Shown here: positions 1 through 10,444 of the stretch, in pieces
Layout of the letters: each line of letters starts with the position of its first letter
How positions within the stretch are numbered: position 1 is the first letter of the stretch
Assembly: GCF_000282455.1 (NCBI RefSeq)
Contig: NZ_AKJG01000037.1
Location: 1-64,000 of the forward strand
Origin: Pseudomonas sp. GM74
GTDB taxonomy: Bacteria > Pseudomonadota > Gammaproteobacteria > Pseudomonadales > Pseudomonadaceae
DNA: 64,000 nt
Direction: 5' to 3'
Notes under the pieces: generated by a model
The model's database searches: none
Told to the model about the DNA's origin: nothing
The model's input: the letters and a program-made list of their open reading frames with translations, nothing else
Position numbers and translations under genes: made by a program

Positions 1-59
1 ATTACGGCCTGGTGGCGGACCTGTTTGAAGCGATTCCAGAAATGGCCGCCCTGGCCTGA
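1..59 (+). CDS. etfA: Electron transfer flavoprotein alpha subunit, C-terminal end (partial)
   Basis: The window opens inside a plus-strand frame that encodes YGLVADLFEAIPEMAALA and then TGA at 57-59. The ADYG(L/I)VADLF...VPE pattern is the conserved C-terminus of EtfA, the FAD-binding subunit that passes electrons from acyl-CoA dehydrogenases to ETF-quinone oxidoreductase. Only 18 codons are visible, so the call rests on this tail alone. It lies 25 bp upstream of a CoA-hydratase gene on the same strand, which fits an acyl-CoA catabolic operon. Confidence 0.6.
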   Translation, partial: YGLVADLFEAIPEMAALA

Positions 60-84
60 TCACCGACCAACAGGAGCGATAAAC

Positions 85-927
85 ATGAGCAGTACCGATT
101 TTTCAGCCTGGATTGGACGTCGTCAGGAAAGCCAGGACCGGATCAGTTTCAACCTGGTGAAACGCATTGCCGCGACGTTGAGCGAAGTGGCACCGCAGCC
201 TGGCGAACCGCTTCCGCCCTTGTGGCACTGGGCGTTTTTTCAGGAACCGGTGACCGCCGACGAACTGGGCCCGGACGGTCATCCGGCGCTCGGGGGCTTC
301 CTGCCCCCCGCCCACAACCGCAATCGCATGTGGGCGGGTAGTCGACTGGAGTTTTACCAGCCGTTGAAGGTGGAGGCTGACGTGACCTGTGTATCCACCA
401 TTCTCAAGGTCGAAGAGAAGCACGGCCGCACGGGTTCCCTGTTGTTCGTCACGGTGCGCCATGAGTATTTCCAGAACGGCCAGCGCGCGCTTCAAGATGA
501 GCAAGACATCGTCTATCGGGCACCCACTCCACCCAAACTGAGCGGCACCGAAGCACTTCCTGAAGGTCAATGGCGGGCAACGGTCGAGCCCTCGGCGACC
601 CTGCTGTTTCGCTACTCCGCCGTCACCTTCAACGGCCACCGGATTCACTATGACTGGCCATACGTTACAGAGACCGAGGGTTACCCGGGATTGGTGGTGC
701 ATGGTCCTTTGATCGCCACGCTGAATCTGCGTGCCTTTACCAAAGCGCACCCGAACGTGCGCTTGAAGCGTTTCACCTTCCGTGGCGTCCGGCCTTTGAT
801 TTCGCCTCACCCTTTCGAGGTCGGCGGGCGTCTGATCGACAGTGGCAAGGCACAGCTCTGGGCAGGTAATCAGGACGGTACAGCGCAGATCGGCGAAGTC
901 GAGTTCAGCGCCGGAGAAACAGCATGA
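85..927 (+). CDS. MaoC-family CoA hydratase (itaconyl/mesaconyl-CoA hydratase-like)
   Basis: 280 aa. A frame open from position 25 exists, but the ATG at 85 has AGGAGCG about 8 nt upstream and is preferred. The N-terminal half resembles the FAS1-like hot-dog domain. The C-terminal half carries a MaoC-type hydratase segment (residues about 175-190, FRYSAVTFNGHRIHYD, followed by GYPGLVVHGPL). Single-chain double hot-dog enzymes of this length hydrate mesaconyl-C4-CoA or itaconyl-CoA to citramalyl-CoA (RipB/Ich type). The next gene overlaps by 4 bp (ATGA) and is a CitE-type lyase, so the pair plausibly hydrates and then cleaves a C5 branched acyl-CoA. The substrate is inferred from context, not shown. 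Confidence 0.82.
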   Translation: MSSTDFSAWIGRRQESQDRISFNLVKRIAATLSEVAPQPGEPLPPLWHWAFFQEPVTADELGPDGHPALGGFLPPAHNRNRMWAGSRLEFYQPLKVEADVTCVSTILKVEEKHGRTGSLLFVTVRHEYFQNGQRALQDEQDIVYRAPTPPKLSGTEALPEGQWRATVEPSATLLFRYSAVTFNGHRIHYDWPYVTETEGYPGLVVHGPLIATLNLRAFTKAHPNVRLKRFTFRGVRPLISPHPFEVGGRLIDSGKAQLWAGNQDGTAQIGEVEFSAGETA

Positions 928-1739
928 ATACATCCATTGTTCGCTCCGCCCTGTTTGTCCCGGCCACTCGTCCGGAGCGCATACCCAAAGCCATCGCTAC
1001 CGGCGCGGACCGGGTCATCGTCGATCTGGAAGATGCCGTACAGGAAAACCTCAAGGAACAGGCCAGGGATAACCTGCAGCGCTTCTTGAGTGACAACCCG
1101 GACGCCCCGATTCTGGTGCGAGTGAATGCCCCGGATCACTGGGCCCACGTGGCAGATCTGGAGCTTTGTCGACGACACGCCGCCGTGATCGGAGTTTTGC
1201 TGCCCAAAGCAGAAAGCGCGGAGCACGTCCTCACGGCTGCCAATACCCAAAAGCCGATCTGGCCCATCATCGAAAGCGCCAAGGGCCTGGCCGAACTCCA
1301 AGCGATTGCCCAGGCCCAGGGTGTTGAACGCTTGTCGTTCGGAAGCCTTGATCTGGGCCTGGACCTGAACTTGACCACCGGCAGCCATGCCGCCGAAGAG
1401 ATCCTGAGCCACGCTCGATACGCAGTACTGCTCGCGACTCGGGTGGCCGGCCTCGCTCCGGCGCTGGATGGCGTGTTTCCTTCCATACAGGACACCGTCG
1501 GCCTGCACAGCACCGTTCAGTTTGCCCGCGACATGGGGTTTGGTGGCGCGTTATGTATCCATCCGAGCCAAGTGGCGATTATCCATCAAGCGCTAAAACC
1601 CGGTCTGGAGGAACTGCACTGGGCGCAACGCATCATGGACGCCGCCAGTTCGGGTGAAGGTGTATTCGTGCTCGATGGGCAAATGGTCGATGCGCCTGTC
1701 ATAGGCCGTGCACAGGCCATCCTGGCGCGCGCGACCTGA
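924..1739 (+). CDS. HpcH/HpaI-CitE family CoA-ester lyase (citramalyl-CoA lyase-like)
   Basis: 271 aa TIM-barrel lyase of the CitE family. Visible family motifs are RSALFVPATRPERI near the N-terminus, VDLEDAV, VRVN, PKAES, SFGSLDLGLDL and the C-terminal CIHPSQV. Members cleave (S)-citramalyl-CoA, malyl-CoA or citryl-CoA into acetyl-CoA plus an oxo acid with Mg2+. The start codon overlaps the stop of the hydratase gene (ATGA), which indicates translational coupling. With the hydratase upstream, a RipB-RipC/Ich-Ccl type itaconate route is the best guess. No CoA transferase is visible in the window, so beta-methylmalyl-CoA or another hydroxyacyl-CoA remains possible. Confidence 0.83.
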   Translation: MNTSIVRSALFVPATRPERIPKAIATGADRVIVDLEDAVQENLKEQARDNLQRFLSDNPDAPILVRVNAPDHWAHVADLELCRRHAAVIGVLLPKAESAEHVLTAANTQKPIWPIIESAKGLAELQAIAQAQGVERLSFGSLDLGLDLNLTTGSHAAEEILSHARYAVLLATRVAGLAPALDGVFPSIQDTVGLHSTVQFARDMGFGGALCIHPSQVAIIHQALKPGLEELHWAQRIMDAASSGEGVFVLDGQMVDAPVIGRAQAILARAT

Positions 1740-1860
1740 CTCGACGGCAGCACTCTTGCGTCGTGCGCGAATTCTGTAACGCACGGACCGTCTGCCTGGA
1801 CCGTCCCTGACAACCGGCAAATCACCAAGCTCCGCGAGACCTTTCGCCGAGCCAAAGATG

Positions 1861-1883
1861 GGCGAGTCCGAAAAAGACTCGCC
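1861..1883 (+). other. Perfect 8-bp inverted repeat in the leader of the binding-protein gene
   Basis: GGCGAGTC (1861-1868) and GACTCGCC (1876-1883) can form a stem with a 7-nt A-rich loop. The hairpin ends about 9 nt before the GAGGAG ribosome-binding site of the gene at 1906. No U-run follows, so it does not look like a standard intrinsic terminator. It may stabilise the mRNA 5' end or modulate translation. Confidence 0.5.
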
Positions 1884-1905
1884 TGACCCTTATGAGGAGC
1901 TTTTG

Positions 1906-2820
1906 ATGCGTGCCTTCCCTACAATCCTGGGCGTTACTCTGACTGCGGCCTTAAGCAGTACTCCCCTTATGGCTGCCGAGCTCACCGGCACGCTCAAGAA
2001 AATCAGGACCTCGGGAACCATCACCCTGGGTCACCGAGACTCGTCCATTCCCTTCTCTTATATTGCCGACGGATCCGGTCAGCCGGTGGGCTACTCCCAT
2101 GACATTCAATTGAAGATTGTCGAGGCTATCAAGCAAGAACTCGGTATGCCCGGGTTGAAGGTGCGATACAACCTGGTGACTTCTCAGACGCGTATCCCGC
2201 TGGTGCAAAACGGCACTGTGGACCTGGAATGTGGCTCCACAACCAATACCGCCGAGAGGGCCCGCCAGGTCGACTTCTCGATCGGTATCTTTGAAGCCAG
2301 CACCCGCTTGTTGGTCAGAAGGGACTCGGTTTACAAAGACTTCCAGGACCTCGGCGGCAAAAACGTAGTGACTACTGCTGGCAGCACTGCCGAGCGGATG
2401 CTCAAGGTCATGAATGCCGAGAAAAAGATGAACATGAACGTCATCTCTGCCAAAGACATTGGTGAGTCTTACCAAATGCTCGAGTCCGGTCGCGCCATTG
2501 CGTTCATGCAGGACGACGCGTTGCTGGCGGGCGAGATGGCCAAGGCAAAGAAACCGGAAGATTGGGTGGTGACCGGCACCCCGCAATCCAACGAAATCTA
2601 TGGTTGCACAATGCGTCGGGGTGATCCGGATCTCAAAAAAGTCGTAGATGACTCGATCAAGTCACTTTTCGTCTCGGGCGAAATCAACGCCATCTACGAT
2701 AAATGGTTTACTCAGCCCATCCCTCCCAAAGGCTTGAATCTCAAATTCCCCATGAGCGCAGAGCTCAAAACAATCATCGCCCACCCCAACGACCAACCGG
2801 TGCCGGAAAAGGCGCTTTAA
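1906..2820 (+). CDS. Periplasmic amino-acid ABC transporter binding protein (GltI-like)
   Basis: 304 aa. The ATG at 1906 is chosen over an in-frame ATG at 1858 because GAGGAG lies 8 nt upstream and because it places a signal peptide (MRAFPTILGVTLTAALS...MAA) at the N-terminus. The body is an SBP_bac_3 fold: TSGTITLGHRDSSIPFSYI at the start, GTVDLECGSTTNTAERA in the middle, and YDKWFTQPIPP near the C-terminus. These are typical of glutamate/aspartate-binding GltI proteins. No permease or ATPase gene follows, so it is an orphan that may serve a transporter elsewhere. It may alternatively supply an acidic C5 substrate to the two upstream genes; this is inference. Confidence 0.88.
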   Translation: MRAFPTILGVTLTAALSSTPLMAAELTGTLKKIRTSGTITLGHRDSSIPFSYIADGSGQPVGYSHDIQLKIVEAIKQELGMPGLKVRYNLVTSQTRIPLVQNGTVDLECGSTTNTAERARQVDFSIGIFEASTRLLVRRDSVYKDFQDLGGKNVVTTAGSTAERMLKVMNAEKKMNMNVISAKDIGESYQMLESGRAIAFMQDDALLAGEMAKAKKPEDWVVTGTPQSNEIYGCTMRRGDPDLKKVVDDSIKSLFVSGEINAIYDKWFTQPIPPKGLNLKFPMSAELKTIIAHPNDQPVPEKAL

Positions 2821-2941
2821 CGGTCGTCCCCTTCTGCTCGAGCGACCAGGACACAGCGAGGCAGTCTTCTCGCGCCATGACCTTGGTATCAGCTGAAGAT
2901 TCCACCAAGAGCCAGAGTTTTTGTAGGGGTAAAAACGCCTA

Positions 2942-2982
2942 AAAACAAAAAGGGGTCGCGAGATAAAATCTCGCAACCCCTT
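2942..2982 (-). terminator. Intrinsic terminator of tRNA-Pro
   Basis: On the minus strand an AGGGGTTGCGAGAT stem pairs across a short loop with ATCTCGCGACCCCT and is followed by TTTTTGTTTTT. It lies 9 nt beyond the tRNA 3' end and is a strong Rho-independent terminator. Confidence 0.85.
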
Positions 2983-2990
2983 GAATTATA

Positions 2991-3067
2991 TGGTCGGGAC
3001 GGAGTGATTCGAACACTCGACCCCTAGCACCCCATGCTAGTGCGCTACCGGACTGCGCTACGCCCCG
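2991..3067 (-). tRNA. tRNA-Pro (anticodon GGG)
   Basis: The minus strand folds into a full 77-nt cloverleaf with an encoded CCA. The acceptor stem is CGGGGCG/CGTCCCG, the anticodon stem is CTAGC/GCTAG, and the loop ATGGGGT gives anticodon GGG, reading CCC/CCU. The T-loop GTTCGAATC is canonical. It sits just downstream of the merR-like gene and has its own terminator. Confidence 0.95.
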
Positions 3068-3156
3068 ACTAGGCGTGAAACCTGTTCCTCACCTCGAGGA
3101 ACGCTCAAGAATATATCGCAAGCTTTTGAAAACTGGAAGTATTTAAAAGCGAGAAT

Positions 3157-3513
3157 TTATTTCTTGAGTACCACCAGAACATCTTCGAGCTCGGCGATCA
3201 TCTGGCGGATCATTTGCTTGTATTGGGTGGTGTCGTCTTTGGCCTCATCACCGGACAAGCGCAGACGCGCCCCGCCGATGGTGAACCCCTGATCGTAAAG
3301 AAGCGCGCGGATCTGCCGGATCATCAGCACGTCCTGGCGCTGATAATACCGGCGGTTTCCGCGGCGTTTGACAGGGTTGAGTTGAGGAAACTCCTGCTCC
3401 CAGTAGCGCAGCACGTGTGGTTTTACCGCACACAGCTCGCTGACTTCACCAATGGTGAAGTAGCGTTTGCCCGGGATGACGGGGAGCTCGTCGTTATGAC
3501 TTGGTTCCAGCAT
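3157..3513 (-). CDS. MerR-family transcriptional regulator
   Basis: 118 aa. The start is taken as ATG at 3513 (MLEPSHND), with GAGG 7 nt upstream; a TTG nine bases earlier is also in frame. The N-terminal winged helix [25 protein letters not shown] followed by [19 protein letters not shown] is diagnostic of MerR. There is no long effector domain. The gene start overlaps the end of ihfA by 20 bp, so it is the last gene of the thrS-ihfA operon. Its ligand and targets are not evident. Confidence 0.92.
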   Translation of the reverse strand: MLEPSHNDELPVIPGKRYFTIGEVSELCAVKPHVLRYWEQEFPQLNPVKRRGNRRYYQRQDVLMIRQIRALLYDQGFTIGGARLRLSGDEAKDDTTQYKQMIRQMIAELEDVLVVLKK

Positions 3514-3796
3514 AAGCCTCAACTCGGGCCTTCAACTTCTGCCCTGGACGAAAGGTGACCACACGGCGAGCCGTGATCGGGATTTCTTCCCCCGTTTTCG
3601 GATTGCGGCCAGGCCGCTGGCGTTTGTCCCGAAGGTCGAAATTGCCGAAACCGGACAATTTGACTTGTTCGTTGTCTTCAAGAGCGTGCCTGATTTCTTC
3701 AAAAAACAGTTCGACCAATTCCTTGGCCTCCCGTTTATTCAGGCCCAGCTCTTCATACAGACGTTCCGCCATCTCAGCTTTCGTCAGAGCCCCCAT
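3494..3796 (-). CDS. ihfA: Integration host factor subunit alpha
   Basis: 100 aa HU/IHF-family protein. [20 protein letters not shown] opens the protein, and the beta-arm region with [12 protein letters not shown] carries the DNA-intercalating proline. With IhfB it forms the heterodimer that bends DNA sharply and assists sigma-54 promoters, recombination and replication. It starts 3 nt after the pheT stop codon, the conserved pheST-himA order in gammaproteobacteria. Confidence 0.98.
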   Translation of the reverse strand: MGALTKAEMAERLYEELGLNKREAKELVELFFEEIRHALEDNEQVKLSGFGNFDLRDKRQRPGRNPKTGEEIPITARRVVTFRPGQKLKARVEAYAGTKS

Positions 3797-3799
3797 ACG

Positions 3800-6178
3800 T
3801 CACTTCCTTAACGTGGCGTTCAACCTTTGTTCGAGCGAGGTGAGGATGTTTTGCGTTGCGGTATTCACCTCATCGTCATTAAGAGTGCGCGATGGATGCT
3901 GCCAGGTCAAGCCGACTGCGAGGCTTTTTCTATCAGGATCAATGCCTTTACCCTGATACACGTCAAATAGCCTGAGGTCTGTCAGCCATTCGCCTGCATT
4001 TTCACGGATTACGTCCAGTACAGCCGTGGCTGCAACATCTTTATGCGCAATCAGTGCAAGGTCACGACGCACCTCAGGAAAGCGCGATAACTCGTGGAAT
4101 TCAGGCATTTTGCCCGACGCCACTTCCGCCAGAACCAACTCGAAGACGAAGACCGGACGGTCGAGACCGAGGGTTTTCGACAATTCGGGGTGGATCGCGC
4201 CAATGAAGCCGACCAGACGACCGTCACGCTCGATGCGCGCGGTTTGACCCGGGTGCAGCGCTGGGTGCTTGCCCGGCAGGAAAGTGAATGCATCCAGGGC
4301 ACCGGCGAAGCCCAGCACCGCTTCCACGTCAGCCTTGACGTCGAAGAAGTCGACGGTATCGCGACCCTGCGCCCAGCCTTCCGGCAGGCGACTGCCGCAA
4401 ACAACACCCGCCAACATCGGCTCTTGCTTCAATCCTTCAAGCTGACCAACGAAACGCAGGCCGCTTTCGAACAGACGCACGCGATCCTGCTGACGGTTCA
4501 GGTTGTGTTGAAGCGCCTTGACCAGACCCGGCCACAGTGACGAGCGCATGGCGGCCATGTCATTGGAAATCGGATTGGCCAGCAGCAACGGCTCTACACC
4601 CGGATTAAACAGTTCGAACTGTTTCGGATCGATGAAGCTGTAGGTAATAGCTTCCTGATACCCACGGGCAACCAGCAGGCGGCGCAGTTCAGGCAGGTCG
4701 CTACGGGCTTCCGCCTTGGCTTGCGGCGCCAGACGCGCTTGCGGATAACGAACCGGCAGACGGTTGTAGCCGTACAGCCGTGCCAGTTCTTCGATCAGGT
4801 CGACTTCCAGGCTGATATCGAAGCGATGGCTTGGCACTTCTACACGCCACTGCCCTGCCCCGTCGGCAGTAATGGCCAGGCCCAGGGCATTGAGCAGGCG
4901 CTCCACTTCAGCCGAATCCATTTCCATACCCAGCATCTGGGTAATGCGCTGGGCACGCAGGGTGACCGGAGCAATTTTCGGCAGGTGCTGTTCGCTGACG
5001 GTCTCGATGATCGGACCCGCTTCACCACCGGTGATGTCCAGCAGCAGGCCAGTCGCGCGCTCCATGGCCTCGCGGGCAAGTTGCCAGTCCACGCCACGCT
5101 CATAGCGATGGGATGCATCGGTGTGCAGGCCATAGGAACGGGCCTTGCCTGCTACGGCGATCTGGTCGAAGAAAGCGCTTTCCAGGAACACATCACGCGT
5201 GGTCGCGGACACACCGCTGTGCTCGCCACCCATGACGCCGGCGATGGCCAGTGCGCGGGAGTGGTCGGCAATCACCAGCGTATCGCTACGCAGGCTGACT
5301 TCCTGACCGTCGAGCAGCACCAGCTTCTCGCCGTCTTCGGCCATGCGCACACGGATGCCGCCGTTGATTTCGGCGAGATCGAAGGCGTGCAGTGGCTGAC
5401 CCAGCTCCAGCATCACGTAGTTGGTGATGTCGACGGCAGCATCGATGCTGCGCACATCTGCACGACGCAGACGCTCAACCATCCACAGCGGCGTAGGCCT
5501 GGACAGGTCGACGTTACGGATCACACGACCCAGATAACGCGGGCACGCGGCCGGCGCCAACACGTCTACCGAACGCACTTCGTCGTGGGCGGCAGGAACC
5601 GAAGCCACCACCGGACGGACCACTGGAGCGGCGTACAAAGCACCCACTTCACGAGCCAGGCCGGCCAGGGACAGGCAGTCGCCACGGTTCGGGGTCAGAT
5701 CGACCTCGATGCTGGCGTCTTCCAGGTCCAGATAAACGCGGAAATCCTGACCTACCGGCGCATCGGCCGGCAGCTCCATCAAGCCGTCATTACCTTCACC
5801 GACCTGCAGCTCGGATTGCGAGCACAGCATGCCGTTGGATTCAACGCCACGCAGCTTGGCCTTTTTAATCTTGAAGTCGCCTGGCAGCTCGGCGCCGATC
5901 ATGGCGAAAGGAATCTTCAGGCCCGGGCGCACGTTTGGCGCACCGCAAACCACCTGGAAGGTTTCCGAACCGTTGCTGACCTGGCACACGCGCAGTTTGT
6001 CGGCATCCGGGTGCTGCTCGGTGCTCAGCACCTCGCCAACGACCACGCCACTGAAAACACCGGCGGCCGGCGTAACGCTATCGACCTCAAGACCGGCCAT
6101 CGACAGACGAGCAACCAGCTCGTCGCGACTTACCTGCGGGCTAACCCAGCCACGCAGCCATTGTTCACTGAATTTCAT
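3800..6178 (-). CDS. pheT: Phenylalanyl-tRNA synthetase beta subunit
   Basis: 792 aa, normal length for bacterial PheT. It begins with the tRNA-binding/EMAP-like domain (MKFSEQWLRGWVSP...VVGEVLSTEQHPDADKL). It contains the B3/B4 editing region and B5 module, and ends with the anticodon-binding FDX-ACB domain (SRFPEVRRDLALI...SLAVGLTWQHPSRTL). It forms the alpha2-beta2 enzyme with PheS and hydrolyses Tyr-tRNA(Phe). The start lies 26 bp downstream of the pheS stop, with AGGAG 4-8 nt upstream. Confidence 0.98.
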   Translation of the reverse strand: MKFSEQWLRGWVSPQVSRDELVARLSMAGLEVDSVTPAAGVFSGVVVGEVLSTEQHPDADKLRVCQVSNGSETFQVVCGAPNVRPGLKIPFAMIGAELPGDFKIKKAKLRGVESNGMLCSQSELQVGEGNDGLMELPADAPVGQDFRVYLDLEDASIEVDLTPNRGDCLSLAGLAREVGALYAAPVVRPVVASVPAAHDEVRSVDVLAPAACPRYLGRVIRNVDLSRPTPLWMVERLRRADVRSIDAAVDITNYVMLELGQPLHAFDLAEINGGIRVRMAEDGEKLVLLDGQEVSLRSDTLVIADHSRALAIAGVMGGEHSGVSATTRDVFLESAFFDQIAVAGKARSYGLHTDASHRYERGVDWQLAREAMERATGLLLDITGGEAGPIIETVSEQHLPKIAPVTLRAQRITQMLGMEMDSAEVERLLNALGLAITADGAGQWRVEVPSHRFDISLEVDLIEELARLYGYNRLPVRYPQARLAPQAKAEARSDLPELRRLLVARGYQEAITYSFIDPKQFELFNPGVEPLLLANPISNDMAAMRSSLWPGLVKALQHNLNRQQDRVRLFESGLRFVGQLEGLKQEPMLAGVVCGSRLPEGWAQGRDTVDFFDVKADVEAVLGFAGALDAFTFLPGKHPALHPGQTARIERDGRLVGFIGAIHPELSKTLGLDRPVFVFELVLAEVASGKMPEFHELSRFPEVRRDLALIAHKDVAATAVLDVIRENAGEWLTDLRLFDVYQGKGIDPDRKSLAVGLTWQHPSRTLNDDEVNTATQNILTSLEQRLNATLRK

Positions 6179-6204
6179 CCTGCTCTCCTAAGAATTCGTT
6201 ACGA

Positions 6205-7271
<1,067 letters not shown>

Positions 7272-7330
7272 ATTTATGACGTTTAACACCTGACCCCACA
7301 GATGCGAGGCCGGGTGACTGTCGGGGGTAC

Positions 7331-7687
7331 TTAAGCCAAGGTGGCTTTAGCTTTCTCGACAATCGCAGCAAACGCCGCTTTTTCGTTCACTGCCAGATCA
7401 GCCAGAACCTTACGGTCGATCTCGATGGACGCTTTTTTCAGGCCGGCGATGAAACGGCTGTAGGACAGACCGTTGATACGAGCACCAGCGTTGATACGGG
7501 CGATCCACAGAGCGCGGAACTGACGTTTTTTCTGACGACGGTCACGGTAGGCGTATTGGCCTGCCTTGATTACCGCTTGCTTGGCAACACGGAATACGCG
7601 GGAGCGTGCGCCGTAGTAGCCTTTAGCAAGTTTCAGAATTTTTTTGTGACGCTTACGGGCAATGACGCCACGCTTTACACGAGCCAT
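7331..7687 (-). CDS. rplT: 50S ribosomal protein L20
   Basis: 118 aa, highly basic, starting [20 protein letters not shown] as in all L20 proteins. It is an early 23S rRNA assembly protein and, in characterised bacteria, represses translation of rpmI-rplT by binding their mRNA. It lies 28 bp downstream of rpmI in the infC operon. Confidence 0.99.
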   Translation of the reverse strand: MARVKRGVIARKRHKKILKLAKGYYGARSRVFRVAKQAVIKAGQYAYRDRRQKKRQFRALWIARINAGARINGLSYSRFIAGLKKASIEIDRKVLADLAVNEKAAFAAIVEKAKATLA

Positions 7688-7715
7688 GAGTTACTTCCTC
7701 TATTCTTGACTAAAA

Positions 7716-7910
7716 TTAACGAAGGCGCAGCATGCGCTCGACTTTTGCCACGTCAGACGGATGCAGCAAGCTGCTACCGCGCAGTTGACGCTTACGCTTG
7801 GTCGACATTTTGGTCAGGATGTGGCTCTTGAAAGCGTGCTTGTGCTTGATACCGTTAGCAGTTTTCAGAAACCGCTTAGCAGCACCACTTTTGGTCTTCA
7901 TTTTTGGCAT
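7716..7910 (-). CDS. rpmI: 50S ribosomal protein L35
   Basis: 64 aa. [20 protein letters not shown] and [12 protein letters not shown] are diagnostic of L35. It sits between infC and rplT in the standard order. The 60-nt infC-rpmI spacer is where an L20-responsive translational operator would be expected; none was identified by eye. Confidence 0.99.
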   Translation of the reverse strand: MPKMKTKSGAAKRFLKTANGIKHKHAFKSHILTKMSTKRKRQLRGSSLLHPSDVAKVERMLRLR

Positions 7911-7970
7911 GTTCGGATACTCCGCATTCAGTTGATAAACATAATCAGAAGGCCTGCCGTGCCCTGTTGA

Positions 7971-8519
7971 TTACTTCTTCTTTTTCGGGGCGATGACCAT
8001 GATCAGCTGGCGTCCTTCCATCTTAGGATGCTGTTCGACCGAACCGTACTCGAGCAAGTCACCTTCAACTCGCTTGAGGAGTTCCATCCCCAGCTCCTGG
8101 TGGGCCATCTCACGGCCGCGGAATCGCAAGGATACCTTGGCCCTGTCCCCGTCACTCAGGAAACGTACCAGGTTGCGCAGTTTTACCTGGTAATCCCCTT
8201 CCTCCGTCCCTGGACGAAACTTGATTTCTTTAACCTGAATCTGCTTCTGGTTTTTCTTGGCCGCAGCAATCTGCTTCTTCTTTTCGAAGATCGATTTGCC
8301 GTAGTCCATCAGTTTGCAAACAGGTGGTACTGCATCGGCGGAAATCTCCACCAGATCCAGCTTGGCCTCTTCAGCCTTAAGAAGCGCGTCTTCGATTGAC
8401 ACAATCCCGAGCTGTTCACCTTCAGCCCCAATTAACCGAACCTCGCGTGCCGAGATATTCTCGTTGATCGGGGCTTTCGGTGCAGTTCGTTTATCTTGTC
8501 TCATTTCACGCTTAATAAT
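7971..8519 (-). CDS. infC: Translation initiation factor IF-3
   Basis: IF-3, about 177-183 aa depending on start. It has an N-terminal domain ([16 protein letters not shown]), a lysine-rich linker ([16 protein letters not shown]) and a C-terminal domain ([19 protein letters not shown]) ending in PKKKK. There is an ATG at 8504, but three in-frame ATT codons (8522, 8519, 8516) precede it. GGAG at 8525-8528 is spaced 5 nt from the 8519 ATT and 8 nt from the 8516 ATT. infC classically uses AUU as the basis of IF-3 autoregulation, so an ATT start is chosen; which of the three is uncertain. The coding region begins at the thrS stop. Confidence 0.93.
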   Translation of the reverse strand: MIKREMRQDKRTAPKAPINENISAREVRLIGAEGEQLGIVSIEDALLKAEEAKLDLVEISADAVPPVCKLMDYGKSIFEKKKQIAAAKKNQKQIQVKEIKFRPGTEEGDYQVKLRNLVRFLSDGDRAKVSLRFRGREMAHQELGMELLKRVEGDLLEYGSVEQHPKMEGRQLIMVIAPKKKK

Positions 8520-8521
8520 AA

Positions 8522-10444
8522 TTACTCCGAATCTTGGCGACCACGCCGGGAAACCGCTTGGGCGAGGAACTCAGCGAACTGGGCGACGGGCATCGAGCCC
8601 AGGTCAGCACCTTCACGAGTACGCACAGCGACAGTCTGCATCTCGACTTCCCGATCTCCGATAACCAAGAGATAAGGAACCTTGAGCAAAGTATGCTCGC
8701 GGATTTTAAAGCCGATCTTTTCATTTCTCAAGTCAGACTTGGCACGAAACCCGCTTTCGTTGAGAGTTTTTTCCACTTCGGCGGCAAAATCAGCCTGTTT
8801 ATCAGTGATATTCATCACCACTGCCTGGGTCGGAGCCAGCCACGCGGGGAACGCACCCTCGTAGTGCTCGATCAGTATTCCGACGAAACGTTCGAAGGAC
8901 CCCAGGATCGCCCGGTGCAACATGACCGGGTGCTTGCGGCTGTTGTCTTCGGAGACGTATTCGGCTCCCAGACGCACAGGCAAGTTAAAATCGAGCTGCA
9001 GGGTACCACATTGCCAGACGCGACCGAGGCAATCTTTCAGCGAGAACTCGATCTTCGGACCGTAGAACGCACCCTCGCCCGGCTGCAGATCGTACGGCAG
9101 GCCCGCGCTATCAAGGGCTGCGGCCAGTGCAGCTTCGGCGCGATCCCAAAGCTCGTCGGAACCAACGCGTTTTTCCGGACGAGTGGACAGCTTCATCTCG
9201 ACATCTTTAAAGCCGAAATCGGCGTAGACGTCCATGGTCAGCTTGATGAACGCGGCGGACTCGGCCTGCATCTGCTCTTCGGTGCAGAAGATGTGTGCGT
9301 CGTCCTGAGTGAACGCGCGCACACGCATGATGCCGTGCAGGGCACCCGATGGCTCGTTACGGTGGCACGCACCGAACTCGGCCAGGCGCATCGGCAACTC
9401 GCGGTAGCTTTTCAGGCCCTGGTTGAACACCTGCACGTGGCAAGGGCAGTTCATTGGCTTGATCGCGTAGTCGCGGTTTTCCGACTGGGTGGTGAACATG
9501 TTGTCGGCGTAGTTGGCCCAGTGCCCGGATTTCTCCCACAGGCTGCGGTCAACGACTTGCGGCGTCTTGATTTCCAGGTAGCCGTTGTCGCGCTGAACCT
9601 TGCGCATGTACTGCTCGAGCACCTGGTACAAAGTCCAGCCGTTCGGGTGCCAGAACACCATGCCCGGCGACTCTTCCTGGGTGTGGAACAGGCCCAGGCG
9701 CTTGCCGATCTTGCGGTGGTCGCGCTTTTCGGCTTCTTCAATGCGCTGGATGTAAGCCGCCAGTTGCTTCTTGTCCGCCCATGCGGTGCCGTAGACGCGC
9801 TGCAATTGCTCGTTCTTGGCATCGCCGCGCCAGTAGGCGCCGGACAGCTTGGTCAGCTTGAAGGATTTCAGGAAGCGGGTGTTCGGCACGTGCGGACCGC
9901 GGCACATGTCGACGTATTCTTCATGGTAGTACAGGCCCATGGCCTGCTCGTTCGGCATGTCTTCGACCAGGCGCAACTTGTAGTCTTCGCCACGGGCCTT
10001 GAACACTTCGATCACTTCGGCGCGCGGAGTGACTTTCTTGATCACGTCGTAATCTTTCTCGATCAGCTGCTGCATGCGCTGCTCGATGGCCGCCAGGTCG
10101 TCCGGAGTGAAAGGACGCTCGAAGGCGATGTCGTAATAGAAACCTTCGTCGATGACCGGACCGATGACCATCCTGGCGGTCGGGTACAACTGCTTGACCG
10201 CGTGGCCAACCAGGTGGGCGCAAGAGTGGCGAATGATCTCCAGCCCCTCTTCATCCTTTGGCGTGATGATTTGCAGCGACGCGTCGCTGTCGATGATGTC
10301 GCTGGCGTCGACCAGCTTGCCATCGACCTTGCCCGCAACGGTGGCCTTGGCCAGGCCTGCACCGATGGATGCGGCGACCTCGGCTACGGAAACCGGGTGA
10401 TCGAATGAACGTTGACTGCCGTCGGGAAGAGTAATAGTTGGCAT
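8522..10444 (-). CDS. thrS: Threonyl-tRNA synthetase
   Basis: 640 aa. ATG at 10444 ([10 protein letters not shown]) is preferred over an in-frame start 33 bp upstream because GGAGG lies 5 nt before it and the TGS domain begins here. The order is TGS, second additional domain with the editing motif [10 protein letters not shown], class II catalytic core ([21 protein letters not shown] with a zinc-site Cys, [13 protein letters not shown]) and the anticodon-binding domain. It is the first gene of the thrS-infC-rpmI-rplT-pheST-ihfA operon. Confidence 0.98.
   Translation of the reverse strand: MPTITLPDGSQRSFDHPVSVAEVAASIGAGLAKATVAGKVDGKLVDASDIIDSDASLQIITPKDEEGLEIIRHSCAHLVGHAVKQLYPTARMVIGPVIDEGFYYDIAFERPFTPDDLAAIEQRMQQLIEKDYDVIKKVTPRAEVIEVFKARGEDYKLRLVEDMPNEQAMGLYYHEEYVDMCRGPHVPNTRFLKSFKLTKLSGAYWRGDAKNEQLQRVYGTAWADKKQLAAYIQRIEEAEKRDHRKIGKRLGLFHTQEESPGMVFWHPNGWTLYQVLEQYMRKVQRDNGYLEIKTPQVVDRSLWEKSGHWANYADNMFTTQSENRDYAIKPMNCPCHVQVFNQGLKSYRELPMRLAEFGACHRNEPSGALHGIMRVRAFTQDDAHIFCTEEQMQAESAAFIKLTMDVYADFGFKDVEMKLSTRPEKRVGSDELWDRAEAALAAALDSAGLPYDLQPGEGAFYGPKIEFSLKDCLGRVWQCGTLQLDFNLPVRLGAEYVSEDNSRKHPVMLHRAILGSFERFVGILIEHYEGAFPAWLAPTQAVVMNITDKQADFAAEVEKTLNESGFRAKSDLRNEKIGFKIREHTLLKVPYLLVIGDREVEMQTVAVRTREGADLGSMPVAQFAEFLAQAVSRRGRQDSE

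Noticed and set aside
103-933. Long minus-strand frame (276 aa) opposite the CoA hydratase
   Set aside because: It mirrors the coding frame of a gene with clear family motifs, has no start signal and no recognisable domain.
8534-10408. Plus-strand frame of 624 aa opposite thrS
   Set aside because: Shadow of thrS with His/Arg/Val-rich nonsense and no ribosome-binding site.
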